Source of the DNA: RYN-230 sp963813975
Lineage (GTDB): Bacteria; Actinomycetota; Actinomycetes; Streptosporangiales; Streptosporangiaceae
DNA: 64,000 nucleotides
Assembly (NCBI GenBank): GCA_963813975.1
Contig: CAWFAP010000001.1
Span: 1,037,099-1,101,098, forward strand
Direction of reading: 5' to 3'
In this document: piece after piece, positions 54,357 through 63,133 of the stretch
Numbering within the stretch: the first letter of the stretch is position 1
Layout: each line of letters starts with the position of its first letter
Notes under the pieces: generated by a model
What the model saw: only the letters and a program-made list of their open reading frames with translations
Told to the model about the DNA's origin: nothing
The model's database searches: none
Program-made: the position numbers and the translations under genes

Positions 54357-55977
54357 ATGATCGGGAAAGTGGTCCGCGGGGCAAATGCCGGGGGACTGCT
54401 GCGGTATTTGTACGGGCCAGGCCGGGCGAATGAGCACACGGACCCGCACCTGGTGGCTGGGTTCGGGGATCCACATGAGCTTGAGCCGGACCGGCGGGCG
54501 GATGGGTCGCCGGGATCTGCGGCGGCTGACTGGGTTGCTGCTCCAGCCGTTGGCGCTCGATCCGTTCGGCGGGTGTGAGAAGCCGGTGTGGCATTGCTCG
54601 GTCCGGGCTGCGCCGGGGGACCGGATGCTGTCGGACGCGGAGTGGGGCCAGGTCGCAGCCGCGGTCATGGACCGGACCGGGTTCGCGCGTCGACGGATGA
54701 CGAGTCCGGGGTGCGGTGGGTCGCGGTCCGGCACGCTCCGGATCACATTCACATCGTGGCGACGCTGGCCCGTCAGGACGGCAGGCGGGTGAAGACCTGG
54801 AATGACTTCTTCCGGGTGCGGGAGGCCTGCCGGGACGCGGAGCGGCGGCTGGGGCTGCGGGCCACGGCTCCGGCGGACCGCACCGCCGCGAAGCAGCCCA
54901 GCCGCGCCGAGACGGAGCAGGCGGCCCGGCGCGGGTGGGACGAGGCGCCCCGCGTGTCCCTGCGCCGGGAAGTGTGCGCGGCGGCGGCCGGGGCGGGTTC
55001 GGAGCGGGAGTTCTTCGCCCGGCTGGAGCAGGCCGGGGTGCTCGTCCGGAAGCGGCACAGCACGATCAACCCGGGTGAGGTCACCGGGTACGCGGTCGGC
55101 CTGGCGGACCACACCACCAAGGACGGCGGGATCATCTGGTACGGCGGCGGGAAGCTCGCCGCCGACCTCACCTTGCCGAAGCTGCGCGCCCGCTGGGCCG
55201 GGCCAGCCGACGAAGGCCTCGGGCAACCGGTCCACGGCGTGATGGCCCGTGCCGTGCTGCGGGGCAGGGTCACCGCGGCGGCGGAGCAGGCCCGGGACGA
55301 GGCCGGGTTCTTCGCGCAGCTGCGAGAGAGCGGCGTGCTGGTGCGGCTGCGGTACAGCGAGATCAACCCGGGCGAGGTCACCGGGTACGCGGTCGCGCTC
55401 CCGGGCCACACGGAACAGGACGGGGCACCCCGGTGGTACGGGGGAGGGCGGCTGGCGGCCGGGCTGACGCTGCCCCAGCTGCGCCGCCACTGGGACCAGG
55501 ACCGCGCCGCACCGATCCGCGCGCCGGATCGTTCCGGTTCACCGCGCCGGAACGGGACGCGTTCTACCTGCACGCGGCCCGGCAGGCCGATGCGGCTGCG
55601 GAGCAGATCCGGCGCAGCGCCGGGGGAGACCCGACCGCGGCCGCCGATACGGCCTGGGCGGCGGCCGCCACGTTCCACGCCACGGCCCGGGCGATCCGAG
55701 ACCCGGCGCTGCGCCGCGCCGCCGACACCTACGACCGGGCCGCGCGCGGCATGGCCTACGGGAAGATCCCGCAGCGGACCACCGAGGGCGACAGGCTGCG
55801 CGCCGCCGCCCGGCTCCTGGCCATGGCGGGCGGCCCGAGGCGACGGCACCACGCCGGCCGCGCTGCACCCTGGCCGCGAGCCTCGTCAGGCTGGCCACGG
55901 CGGTCGGCGAGCTGCGCCAGGCGCAGCAGCACGCCGCCCAGGCCGCCGCAGCGCGACAGGCGGCCGAGCGTCTCTAG
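54357..55977 (+). pseudogene. Relaxase/mobilization nuclease, four frameshifts
   Basis: The ordered pieces are MIGKVVRGANAGGLLRYLYG with PGRANEHTDPHLVAGF (first frame), RRDLRRLTGLLLQPL and KPVWHCSVRAAPGDRMLSDA (second), VRWVAVRHAPDHIHIVATLA with the catalytic HxH histidines (third), then two similar modules (EFFARLEQAGVLVRKRHS, FFAQLRESGVLVRLRYSEIN), and a helical C-terminus in two more frames to TAG 55977. This matches actinobacterial MOB-type relaxases that nick oriT and lead DNA into the recipient. No coupling ATPase is present, so the element would be mobilized rather than self-transmissible. Confidence 0.75.
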
Positions 55978-56276
55978 GCTGCCCTGAGCCAGCGCGGGAA
56001 AGTGCCGCCGGGCAGGCCGGTCAGGCGAGGCAGGGCATGCAAGTCCAGCCGAACCAGAGCCAGACCATGCGGAAGGCCAGGAGATGCCGCCTGTCACGAT
56101 TCCCCGACACCGCTACGGCCTGGGCGGCCCCTACCGGCTGATCCCACCCTCACCGACCCGCATCCGCGCGCCAGCCCAGCTCGAAGCGCGCCCAGTCGCG
56201 GCCAGACCAAGGCGATGACGGCGTGCTCAGCCCCGATGTCCGGGCATCGCGAGTGCGGGGCGCGACATCTCCGCGT

Positions 56277-56624
56277 TTACGGGGTGGCACGGCGCAGGAC
56301 GGCCGCTGGGTCGGGTGCGCAGGTAAGTGCTTGACGGATGACGGTGGCGAGGTGGTCTTCGCGGCTGATGCGGGCCGCGTACCACCAGGCTCTCCCGTGC
56401 CCTGCCCCCGGGCATTTCGCCCGATCCAGGAATCCTTTCCGCCAGAGGATCACCATCACGGACATGACCGTCGTGTACGCCGGGTCCTCGCCGTCGGCGG
56501 CCAGGTAGTCCAAGCGCTCGCGCACCACCCGGACGCTCAGCGACTGGTCGGCATCCCAGATCACCGTCATGATCGCCGACTCCAGCGGCCCCAGGCCGGG
56601 AACCCAGGCAGCGACGGTGTTCAC
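56277..56624 (-). CDS. BlaI/MecI-family winged-helix regulator
   Basis: 115 residues. LGPLESAIMTVIWDADQSLS, VRVVRERLDY and AYTTVMSVMVILWRKGFLDR are the winged-helix core of BlaI/CopY-type repressors. No BlaR1 protease partner is present. GTG 56624 overlaps the TGA of the HATPase gene (GTGA), so translation is coupled, and the gene is last in a four-gene minus-strand operon. Confidence 0.82.
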   Translation of the reverse strand: MNTVAAWVPGLGPLESAIMTVIWDADQSLSVRVVRERLDYLAADGEDPAYTTVMSVMVILWRKGFLDRAKCPGAGHGRAWWYAARISREDHLATVIRQALTCAPDPAAVLRRATP

Positions 56625-57028
56625 GACGATTCCGCCTGCAGCTCAAACCAGACGGTGAGGCCGTGCTGGTCCCCGCAGTATCCCCACCGCTCCGCGATTA
56701 ATTCGACCAGGCCGAGGCCCCGCCCGGTCTCCGACTCAGGATCAAGTGGGCCGGGTGCGGGAGTCTTGTCCGAGCCGCTATCGCTGACGCCAATCAGCAG
56801 CGAGGTCCCGTTGCGGCAGATCGTGACCCGGAACTGGCCACCGTCCCCGGTTGACGTGTGCTCCAGGGCGTTGGTGGCCAGTTCGCTGACGAGAAGCACG
56901 GCCTCATCGCTCACCGGGCACGGCCCGAGCACCCGCTTGGTGAACTCGCGGGCGTGGGCGATCTGGTCGGCGCGGCCGGGAAAGGTGCGCTGCATGGGGC
57001 GGGCGGTCAGCACCCGCGGCTCGGTCAT
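56621..57028 (-). CDS. HATPase_c domain protein (RsbW-like ATP-binding kinase)
   Basis: 135 residues. PMQRTFPGRADQIAHAREFT precedes the N-box LLVSELATNALEHTSTGDGG; DSGS and GRGLGLVELIAERWG give the G1 and G2 boxes of the ATP lid. Stand-alone proteins of this type are very numerous in actinomycetes and act as serine kinases or anti-sigma switch proteins. ATG 57028 is preferred over the open upstream extension because family homology starts there. It forms an operon with BlaI (overlap) and with the XRE and flavoprotein genes. Confidence 0.85.
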   Translation of the reverse strand: MTEPRVLTARPMQRTFPGRADQIAHAREFTKRVLGPCPVSDEAVLLVSELATNALEHTSTGDGGQFRVTICRNGTSLLIGVSDSGSDKTPAPGPLDPESETGRGLGLVELIAERWGYCGDQHGLTVWFELQAESS

Positions 57029-57136
57029 GGCCCGCACGGTAGGCGCGGCCGCTGCGGTCACCTGGGCCAGGCGTGCGGCGTTCCCGCCGTGCGGGTCAGC
57101 GCACGCCAAACCCGCACAATTGTGCGGGCCGGCGGG

Positions 57137-58351
57137 TCAGATCACGCCAGCGCGATGGGCCAGCGGGCGCAGTTGCGGGGTGCTGGCGCGATGCTCGCGG
57201 CGCAGCAGCAGGGCCAGCAGGTCGTGCGTGGCGGTGTCGTAGCGGACCAGCTGGGGGGCGGTCTGCTCGGCGGAAAGGATCATGTTGACGGCGGCGGCGT
57301 CGTGGCGTTGCTGGGCATACGCGCGGGCCAGGTCCAGGCTGACCTGGCTGCGGCGGCCACCGAGCCCGGCTGGAAGGTGCTGCAGGTCCAGGGTCTCGCC
57401 GGTCTCCACGGCGGTGCTGGCGTCACCGAACGCGACGGCTGCGGAGACCTCGTGGATGCGGACGTTCGTGGGCCCGAACGCGGTCCAGTGGTCGTTGCGG
57501 TCCTCGCCGAGCCGTTCAGCGACCCGCCGCGCTGCGGCGAGGGACCGGTCAGCGGCGGCACGGTCGAAGCTGGCCGCGGCGGCGAGCACGTCCGCGAGGT
57601 AGAGGCCGCCCAGGACGGACAGCCGTTCCGGGTCGCCGTGCGGGGCGGAGCGCTCGATGGCGCTGGCCGCGCCGGTCACCAGGTCGCGCGCCTGGGAGGT
57701 GTGCTTGCGGCGGATGAACACATGCGCCAGCCGGAACGCTGACATCGCGGCGAGCAGCCCGGCCTCGGCGTGCTCGGCCGCGGTGACCGCCCGGTCCCCG
57801 GCGGTCCACGCCAGGGCGGTTTCACCGACCCGGCTGAGCACCATCGTGGTGGCCTGATAGACCTGCGCCCGCAGCGCGCTGACCGCGACGGCATCCGTCT
57901 GGGGGCAGGTCCGCGCGGCGGTTTCCACCCGCCGGATCAGGCCCGGCAGGATCCGGCCCGCCTCCTCGTAGCGGGCCGCCTGGTAGCTGCGGTTCACCCG
58001 CTCCACGTCCAGCCGCAGCCGCGCTAGATCCGGGGCATGAACGTCGTTGTCGGCCCCGATCACCGATTCCAGGGCGTCATAGGCCATCATCGCCCGCTCG
58101 ATCTCCCGGGCCGCCGCGTACTGGGACGCCCGCGGATCGCCCGGCTCGTCCCCGGTCAGCTCGCCGACATCAACGCGGAGGATCTCCGCCAGGGACACCA
58201 GGACGCTGTGGCTGTCCACCGGGCGCAGGCCGCGCTCGACCTGGGACAGCCAGCTTTCCGACCGGCCAGCTAATCCCGCCAGCGCCGCCTGGGACAGGCC
58301 GCGGCGGCGGCGTGCCCGCGCGATCCGCTGCCCGCGTGCCGAAGCATCCAC
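57137..58351 (-). CDS. XRE-family HTH regulator with TPR-like helical domain
   Basis: 404 residues. RIARARRRRGLSQAALAGLA then GRSESWLSQVERGLRPVDS is a complete XRE-type HTH. The remaining ~320 residues are repeating helical pairs of TPR character (ALRAQVYQATTMVLSRVGET, AGLLAAMSAFRLAHVFIRRK, LGGLYLADVLAAAASFDRAA), which may bind a peptide or partner protein. ATG 58351 begins 2 nt after the flavoprotein stop. The XRE-TPR plus HATPase pairing is frequent in actinomycetes and suggests signal-dependent control. Confidence 0.86.
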   Translation of the reverse strand: MDASARGQRIARARRRRGLSQAALAGLAGRSESWLSQVERGLRPVDSHSVLVSLAEILRVDVGELTGDEPGDPRASQYAAAREIERAMMAYDALESVIGADNDVHAPDLARLRLDVERVNRSYQAARYEEAGRILPGLIRRVETAARTCPQTDAVAVSALRAQVYQATTMVLSRVGETALAWTAGDRAVTAAEHAEAGLLAAMSAFRLAHVFIRRKHTSQARDLVTGAASAIERSAPHGDPERLSVLGGLYLADVLAAAASFDRAAADRSLAAARRVAERLGEDRNDHWTAFGPTNVRIHEVSAAVAFGDASTAVETGETLDLQHLPAGLGGRRSQVSLDLARAYAQQRHDAAAVNMILSAEQTAPQLVRYDTATHDLLALLLRREHRASTPQLRPLAHRAGVI

Positions 58352-58353
58352 CG

Positions 58354-58902
58354 TCAGTCCCTCCCGCCCGGGCCATCTCTGGTAACAGTGTGCAGTTCTT
58401 CCAGCACCCTAGGCCAGCTTGGCATACGCGACCGCGGTGGCGCCTGCGGGTCGAACATGACACGCACCCCCATCCCGCGCAGCACCTCCAGGCTCCGCGC
58501 GAACGCCACGTGCCGGGCGAGCGCATCCTTGACCAGCGGGACCGCGAGGATCGGCATGCCCAGGCCGGTCAGCTCACACAGCAGGCCCGTCGCGAACGTG
58601 TCGGTGATCCCGGCCGCCCACTTGTTCACGGTGTTGAAGGTGGCCGGGGCCACCACGACCGCATCGGCGGCAGGGAGTTCGTCCGGCTCATCCGGCATCC
58701 GGAACCCGGTCCGCACCCGGTCCCCGGTGAGCGCGGCCAGCTGGGCGGCGTCGATGAACCGCTCGCCCATCGGCGTAGCGATGACCCGGACCAGCCAGCC
58801 CGCGTCCTGGGCGAGCCGGATGAACTCGTCCACGCTCGACGCCGCCGGGGCGCCGCACACGATCACATACAGAACGCCCGGCGATCCATCGCGCACACTC
58901 AT
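58354..58902 (-). CDS. Flavoprotein-family (PPC decarboxylase-like) protein
   Basis: 182 residues. VLYVIVCGAPAASSVDEFIR and LAQDAGWLVRVIATPMGERF start the Rossmann-like flavodoxin fold; ADAVVVAPATFNTVNKWAAG is the FMN-binding loop typical of phosphopantothenoylcysteine decarboxylase relatives. The key catalytic His of the true decarboxylases is not evident, so another flavin reaction is likely. ATG 58902 fits the family start. It is first in the operon that continues with XRE, HATPase and BlaI. Confidence 0.85.
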   Translation of the reverse strand: MSVRDGSPGVLYVIVCGAPAASSVDEFIRLAQDAGWLVRVIATPMGERFIDAAQLAALTGDRVRTGFRMPDEPDELPAADAVVVAPATFNTVNKWAAGITDTFATGLLCELTGLGMPILAVPLVKDALARHVAFARSLEVLRGMGVRVMFDPQAPPRSRMPSWPRVLEELHTVTRDGPGGRD

Positions 58903-59143
58903 CAACCGGGAGCGTAGCTCTCCGGGCGCTGCCCGGCAGCCTCGGCCACGGCAGCAAGCCTGGGTCGCGCGAGCGGGCGGCACCGGGTGACATCCCAGCG
59001 CGGATCGCGGCATGAGACTGCGTTCTAACGCGCGCTGAGCCGCTGATATGGGCTGCATCAGAGCGTCCAAGGTTATGGCAACGGCTGCGTGCAGAACAGG
59101 CAATCTGAGCACCCCGAGGATAAGGAGGGGCCACTGCGCCGTA

Positions 59144-61444
59144 CTACGTGTGCTGTTGATGGGTGATTCCCTGTCGGCTCAGGGCTCCCAGCAGCTGGTC
59201 GTACAGATCGGCTACTTCGGCTGGGCAGGCGATGTTGGCGCCGAGCCAGCGGCCCTTTCGGACTTTGCTGTCGCCAACCTCGTTTTCGGCCTGGCGGAGC
59301 TCGCCTGGTGCCACGGATTCGATGAAGGCCTCAAAGCTCTCGTCACCTGGTGTCTTGGTGGCTTTGCTGGAGGTGGTCCAGCCCCGCGCGAGGGTGAAGA
59401 TGCCGTGCTGTCGGCCCAGTTTGCGCTCGCCGGTGAACATTCGCCGGTTCATGACCCGTTTGCGATTCCCTGTGTCGAGGCGGTGCATGAACCGTGCCAG
59501 TGCTGGATCGTCGATTCCGGCCTTGAGAACCTGGTCGAAGATGTGCGGGTTTCGCGCTTGGCGCTTCTCGACATCGAACGCTGCTCCGTCACAGACGACG
59601 ACCCGGGGAATCGCGAGCGCATGCAGCACGGTCAGGTATGTGCGGAAGTTGTTGTCTCCGCCGACGGACCAGAACCCGAGGTCAAGGTCCGCTGGCGGCG
59701 TGCAGCCGCTGCTGTGGGCGTGGCGGGCGAACCACTCGGGCAGCGCACCCAGTTCGGTTTCGCCTTCCACCAGGACAACTCCCCGGGCAAACAGGAGCGC
59801 AGTGGCGTCGGCTGACAACGCGAACTCCCGTGTGATCCGGCATACGTCATCGCGGGAGAGTGACGCGTGGTCGAAGCGGTGCGCTCTGGTCTGCCCGGTC
59901 TCGTTCTCGATCCTGACCAGGTTGGCAAGATCACCGGCGTTCCCCATCGGGACCAGATCGGCCGAGTGCGTAATAACGAGAAACTGGCCTGCCGATTCGC
60001 CGATCATTGCCCGCAGCGCCCGCTGCCAGGTCGGGTGCAGCGTCACCGCTGGCTCATCGAAGATGACGAGCCGGTCTGCGGCGTCGGTGAGCGCTTCGGC
60101 GATGACCAGCGCTTCCCAGGTCCCGGCACCGTGCAGCTGGACGACCAGCTCATCCGGATGCATACCTGCGCCGCCGGGCCGGTCGATTACCACGGTGATG
60201 ACAGCGGCGGGATACACCGGGCCAGGCTGCTCGTCGGCGGCCCGCTGGCCGACCAAGGCCACCTCGCCTGCGCCTACTGGCGCGGCCTGCAGGGACTCCA
60301 TCGTCGCGGCCTGGAACCTGACATCCAGTGCCCGGCCTGGCGCAAGCCTGGCGAAGGTTTCCTGGACGGCCCGGTAGCGGGCACGCTCGCCGGGCGATCC
60401 GTTCTTAAGCTCGAACAAGCGCAGCGGCAGTTGCCACGCTGCCCTGCTGCGCGCGGGGGACACCAGGGCCTCCCAGGGATACGGCCCGGGTTGCTGCGGC
60501 GGACTGCCGCCGGTGCCCAGGCCGCGCAGCTGCTCTCCGATCACGATGACCCCGTCGTTCAGGATCCGGCTGAGCACGTAGGCGAGCGGAAAGGTGCGCT
60601 GACCTGCCGTCTCGGGAGTGGGCAGGCCCAGCAGTTCGATCGCTTCCCGGAACACAGCGAACTGCTGATCGACGATGCCCGTTCCCGTGTGCACTGCCGG
60701 TTCAGCTACGGCCGCGCCCGCACCTGGGCACATCCGGGCCAGGTCGAAGCCCGGCAGCGGGGACGGCAGATGCACCGGCGTGCCTGACCGCTGCGCGCCG
60801 AGCAGGCACTCCACAAGCGGCTGAGGGGCCGTAGCGGACAGCCGGGCCGCTGGGGAGTCCGCCCGGACAATGCCGTGGGCCATTCCTGGGCCTGCCAGCA
60901 GCCACGAATAGTCGACCTCGCCAAGACAGAACTCGTAGCTGATCTCCCAGGGCACCTGCGCCATACCCGCATGCCGCAAGACGATCACCCCGGAGAACAA
61001 CGCAGACAAGCGCTCCTCAGTGATCTCCCGCTCCGCCCACTCCGCCAAGACCACCCGAGCGTTGCTATCACCGGTGCTGATCTCCTGAATGACCATGTGC
61101 AAGATCGCAGCCCGGGCGAACGTCGCAACCTGGGTACGCTCCCCAGCAGTGGTCAGCTCGACGGCCAGGCGAACCGTGGTGGCCCGGTCCGGTGGCTCTC
61201 CATGATGACGGGCTGCCGCGTAGGAGCGGAGGACCTGGTCAGCTGCCCTATACCGCTGGCTGCCATAGCCTTCGCTTACCGAATCTACGGCCTTCTGCAC
61301 AAGGTCGAGGACACGGACAACGTTCGACTTCCCCGCGCCGTTCGGCCCCACGACCGTGCAGCGATGACTATCCAGGCGCAAGCGGAAATCCCCGAAGGTC
61401 ATCAGGTTCTCCACCTGCAACGAGGTCACGCGCACGGTATCCAC
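59144..61444 (-). CDS. OLD-like AAA ATPase with C-terminal TOPRIM nuclease domain
   Basis: 766 intact residues. Walker A GPNGAGKS at 33-40 follows VTSLQVENLMTFGDFRLRL, the typical ABC-type start. Walker B DRLVIFDEPAVTLHP lies near residue 458, then FLVITHSADLVPM (H-loop). The TOPRIM part has VLVEGETELGALPEWF (catalytic Glu, ~559-565) and VVVCDG (~615). OLD/GajA-like proteins cleave DNA and serve in phage defence (P2 OLD, Gabija). No UvrD-like GajB is adjacent, but the HIRAN gene stands divergent 421 nt away. It is one of the few large intact genes in the element. Confidence 0.87.
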   Translation of the reverse strand: MDTVRVTSLQVENLMTFGDFRLRLDSHRCTVVGPNGAGKSNVVRVLDLVQKAVDSVSEGYGSQRYRAADQVLRSYAAARHHGEPPDRATTVRLAVELTTAGERTQVATFARAAILHMVIQEISTGDSNARVVLAEWAEREITEERLSALFSGVIVLRHAGMAQVPWEISYEFCLGEVDYSWLLAGPGMAHGIVRADSPAARLSATAPQPLVECLLGAQRSGTPVHLPSPLPGFDLARMCPGAGAAVAEPAVHTGTGIVDQQFAVFREAIELLGLPTPETAGQRTFPLAYVLSRILNDGVIVIGEQLRGLGTGGSPPQQPGPYPWEALVSPARSRAAWQLPLRLFELKNGSPGERARYRAVQETFARLAPGRALDVRFQAATMESLQAAPVGAGEVALVGQRAADEQPGPVYPAAVITVVIDRPGGAGMHPDELVVQLHGAGTWEALVIAEALTDAADRLVIFDEPAVTLHPTWQRALRAMIGESAGQFLVITHSADLVPMGNAGDLANLVRIENETGQTRAHRFDHASLSRDDVCRITREFALSADATALLFARGVVLVEGETELGALPEWFARHAHSSGCTPPADLDLGFWSVGGDNNFRTYLTVLHALAIPRVVVCDGAAFDVEKRQARNPHIFDQVLKAGIDDPALARFMHRLDTGNRKRVMNRRMFTGERKLGRQHGIFTLARGWTTSSKATKTPGDESFEAFIESVAPGELRQAENEVGDSKVRKGRWLGANIACPAEVADLYDQLLGALSRQGITHQQHT

Positions 61445-61865
61445 GCACGGCAGGAAACAGCGTCATGGGCGACAAGCACGGCCCAATGCTATGAGCAGGA
61501 CACGAGTCAGACCTCAGGCGCGCCCAAGACCGAAGGGCCGACTCTCACAAGATCAAGACAAGTCGGTTCTGAATTCAATCCAGCCGAGTCGCGCGGGCAG
61601 GGCTCCCGGCACGAACCGCGGCAGGCACATCTGGCGAGCTGCCGCGGCCTGACGCACAACCGAGCCGGCCGGCGCGGCGGTTGGTCGGTTGGTTGGCGGG
61701 CTGATGGATCGCTCGGGTGCCGTAGCGGCTCAGGCTGTAAACCGAACTGGGCACTGAAGCGCCTCCTACAGGGGGTTAGCGATGTGACGGATTGAAGACA
61801 GGTCCAGCGTCTGGGGATGCCTGACGTCGTGGCTTGTTCGGCCAGGTGTCAGTGGGAGGCCCGCT
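61445..61865. other. Divergent intergenic region between OLD-like and HIRAN genes
   Basis: About 420 nt with no gene. It must hold promoters for both directions. GGGAGG (61854-61859) is the ribosome binding site of the HIRAN gene. I see no convincing operator palindrome. Confidence 0.4.
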
Positions 61866-62915
61866 GTGAGGAATTTTCTTCTGAAGAAGTCTGCCCGGGA
61901 TGAGCTTGAACAACGCGGCATGACCTACCGTGAGTACATCGCCGAGCGGAACGCCCTGCGTAGCCAGGGGAAGGACGAAAAGGTAGCTGAGTGCACGAAT
62001 CCGGCAGACACCCAGTTGCAGCAGGAACCGGCTGAGTATCGGGATCACGCAAGCGAGCCAGGCCGGGTGGCTGCAGAGACGGCCGTATCCCCAGACACCG
62101 GCCTGGCAACCTGGCTGCAGGTGCCGACTATAAATTTCGGGGCCCAGGTTGACGTTGTCGGCGAACAGCACTACCAGGAGGCCCTCGAGGCTCTCGCCGT
62201 CGGCCGTAACGCATTCGGGACCAGAAGGCGCCTGCTCACAGTGGCTCTCGTCCGTGAACCTGGCAATGAATACGACGTGGACGCAGTCCGGGTGGAAGCC
62301 GCCGGTGCAACCGTCGGCCATCTAAGTCGCGACGACGCCCCCCGGTTCCACGCGATCATCGAGCGCCTGACGAGAGCCGGTGTCCCAGCGACGTGCCGGG
62401 CAATGCTTACCGGCGGATGGGATCGCGGTAGCACCGACCGCGGCATGATCGGTATCAAGGTATTCACGGGCCGGCGTCCAGCTCGATGGAATGGCCGGGC
62501 TGCGTTCCTGCGCGGTTCCCGGCATGAAGACCACATCGTAAAACTGCACCGCAGCGTCATCAGCCTGGACGAACTTGGGCGCAAGCCCATCGTCGCCCTC
62601 GCCGACACCCAAGCCGGCGCCGTTGAGGTGTCGGTCGATGACCGCGCCCTCGGGCACATCTCCAGCCGTCTCGATCTTGGCGTCTACATCAATCGTGTGC
62701 GGCAACAGAACCACCGTGCACCGCCGAGGCGCACGTTACTGATGGTCAAGCTAGCCATTGCAATTACTGACCCAGCCTCGGTGACGGCGGCCCTGGCAAG
62801 GACCATGGCGGCGACCTACGCGCGTACGTCGGAAACTCTGCCCACCGGATGGTGGATCTGCCAGCGGTGCCACCGGATCGGAGCGACCCTGGCGACCCCC
62901 GCGGAACTGGTATGA
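61866..62915 (+). CDS. HIRAN-domain protein with C-terminal Cys-pair
   Basis: 349 residues. A basic helical start (KKSARDELEQRGMTYREYIA) is followed at ~95-180 by a HIRAN domain: VDVVGEQHYQEALEALAVGR, LLTVALVREPGNEYDVDAVR and VEAAGATVGHLSRDDAPRFH. HIRAN domains bind single-stranded 3' DNA ends. A second beta-rich region and a C-terminal WWICQRCH segment follow. GTG 61866 has GGGAGG 6 nt upstream. Its divergent partner is the OLD-like nuclease. A DNA-end sensor next to a DNA nuclease suggests that the two work together. Confidence 0.75.
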   Translation: MRNFLLKKSARDELEQRGMTYREYIAERNALRSQGKDEKVAECTNPADTQLQQEPAEYRDHASEPGRVAAETAVSPDTGLATWLQVPTINFGAQVDVVGEQHYQEALEALAVGRNAFGTRRRLLTVALVREPGNEYDVDAVRVEAAGATVGHLSRDDAPRFHAIIERLTRAGVPATCRAMLTGGWDRGSTDRGMIGIKVFTGRRPARWNGRAAFLRGSRHEDHIVKLHRSVISLDELGRKPIVALADTQAGAVEVSVDDRALGHISSRLDLGVYINRVRQQNHRAPPRRTLLMVKLAIAITDPASVTAALARTMAATYARTSETLPTGWWICQRCHRIGATLATPAELV

Positions 62916-63133
62916 CATCGAGGATCGAGCATCCCGGCAGCCCGCATCTGCCCAGGCTGCTGGAGCTACGCCTTCACCCATCCCCTCAGTACTCCAGCCG
63001 TAGATCGTGATCTTCATGGGCTTTGGGCTGCCCCCGGCTGGTAGTGGCATTTCTGGGCCCGGGTGCTGGTGGGCGGCGGCGCCAAGGCGGACCAGCGCAG
63101 CCGGTGCCGGGTGCCGCCTGGCGGTCTTGATGA

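Noticed and set aside
59163..60377. A 404-codon plus-strand frame
   Set aside because: Antisense to the intact OLD-like gene, Ser/Arg-rich, no domain.
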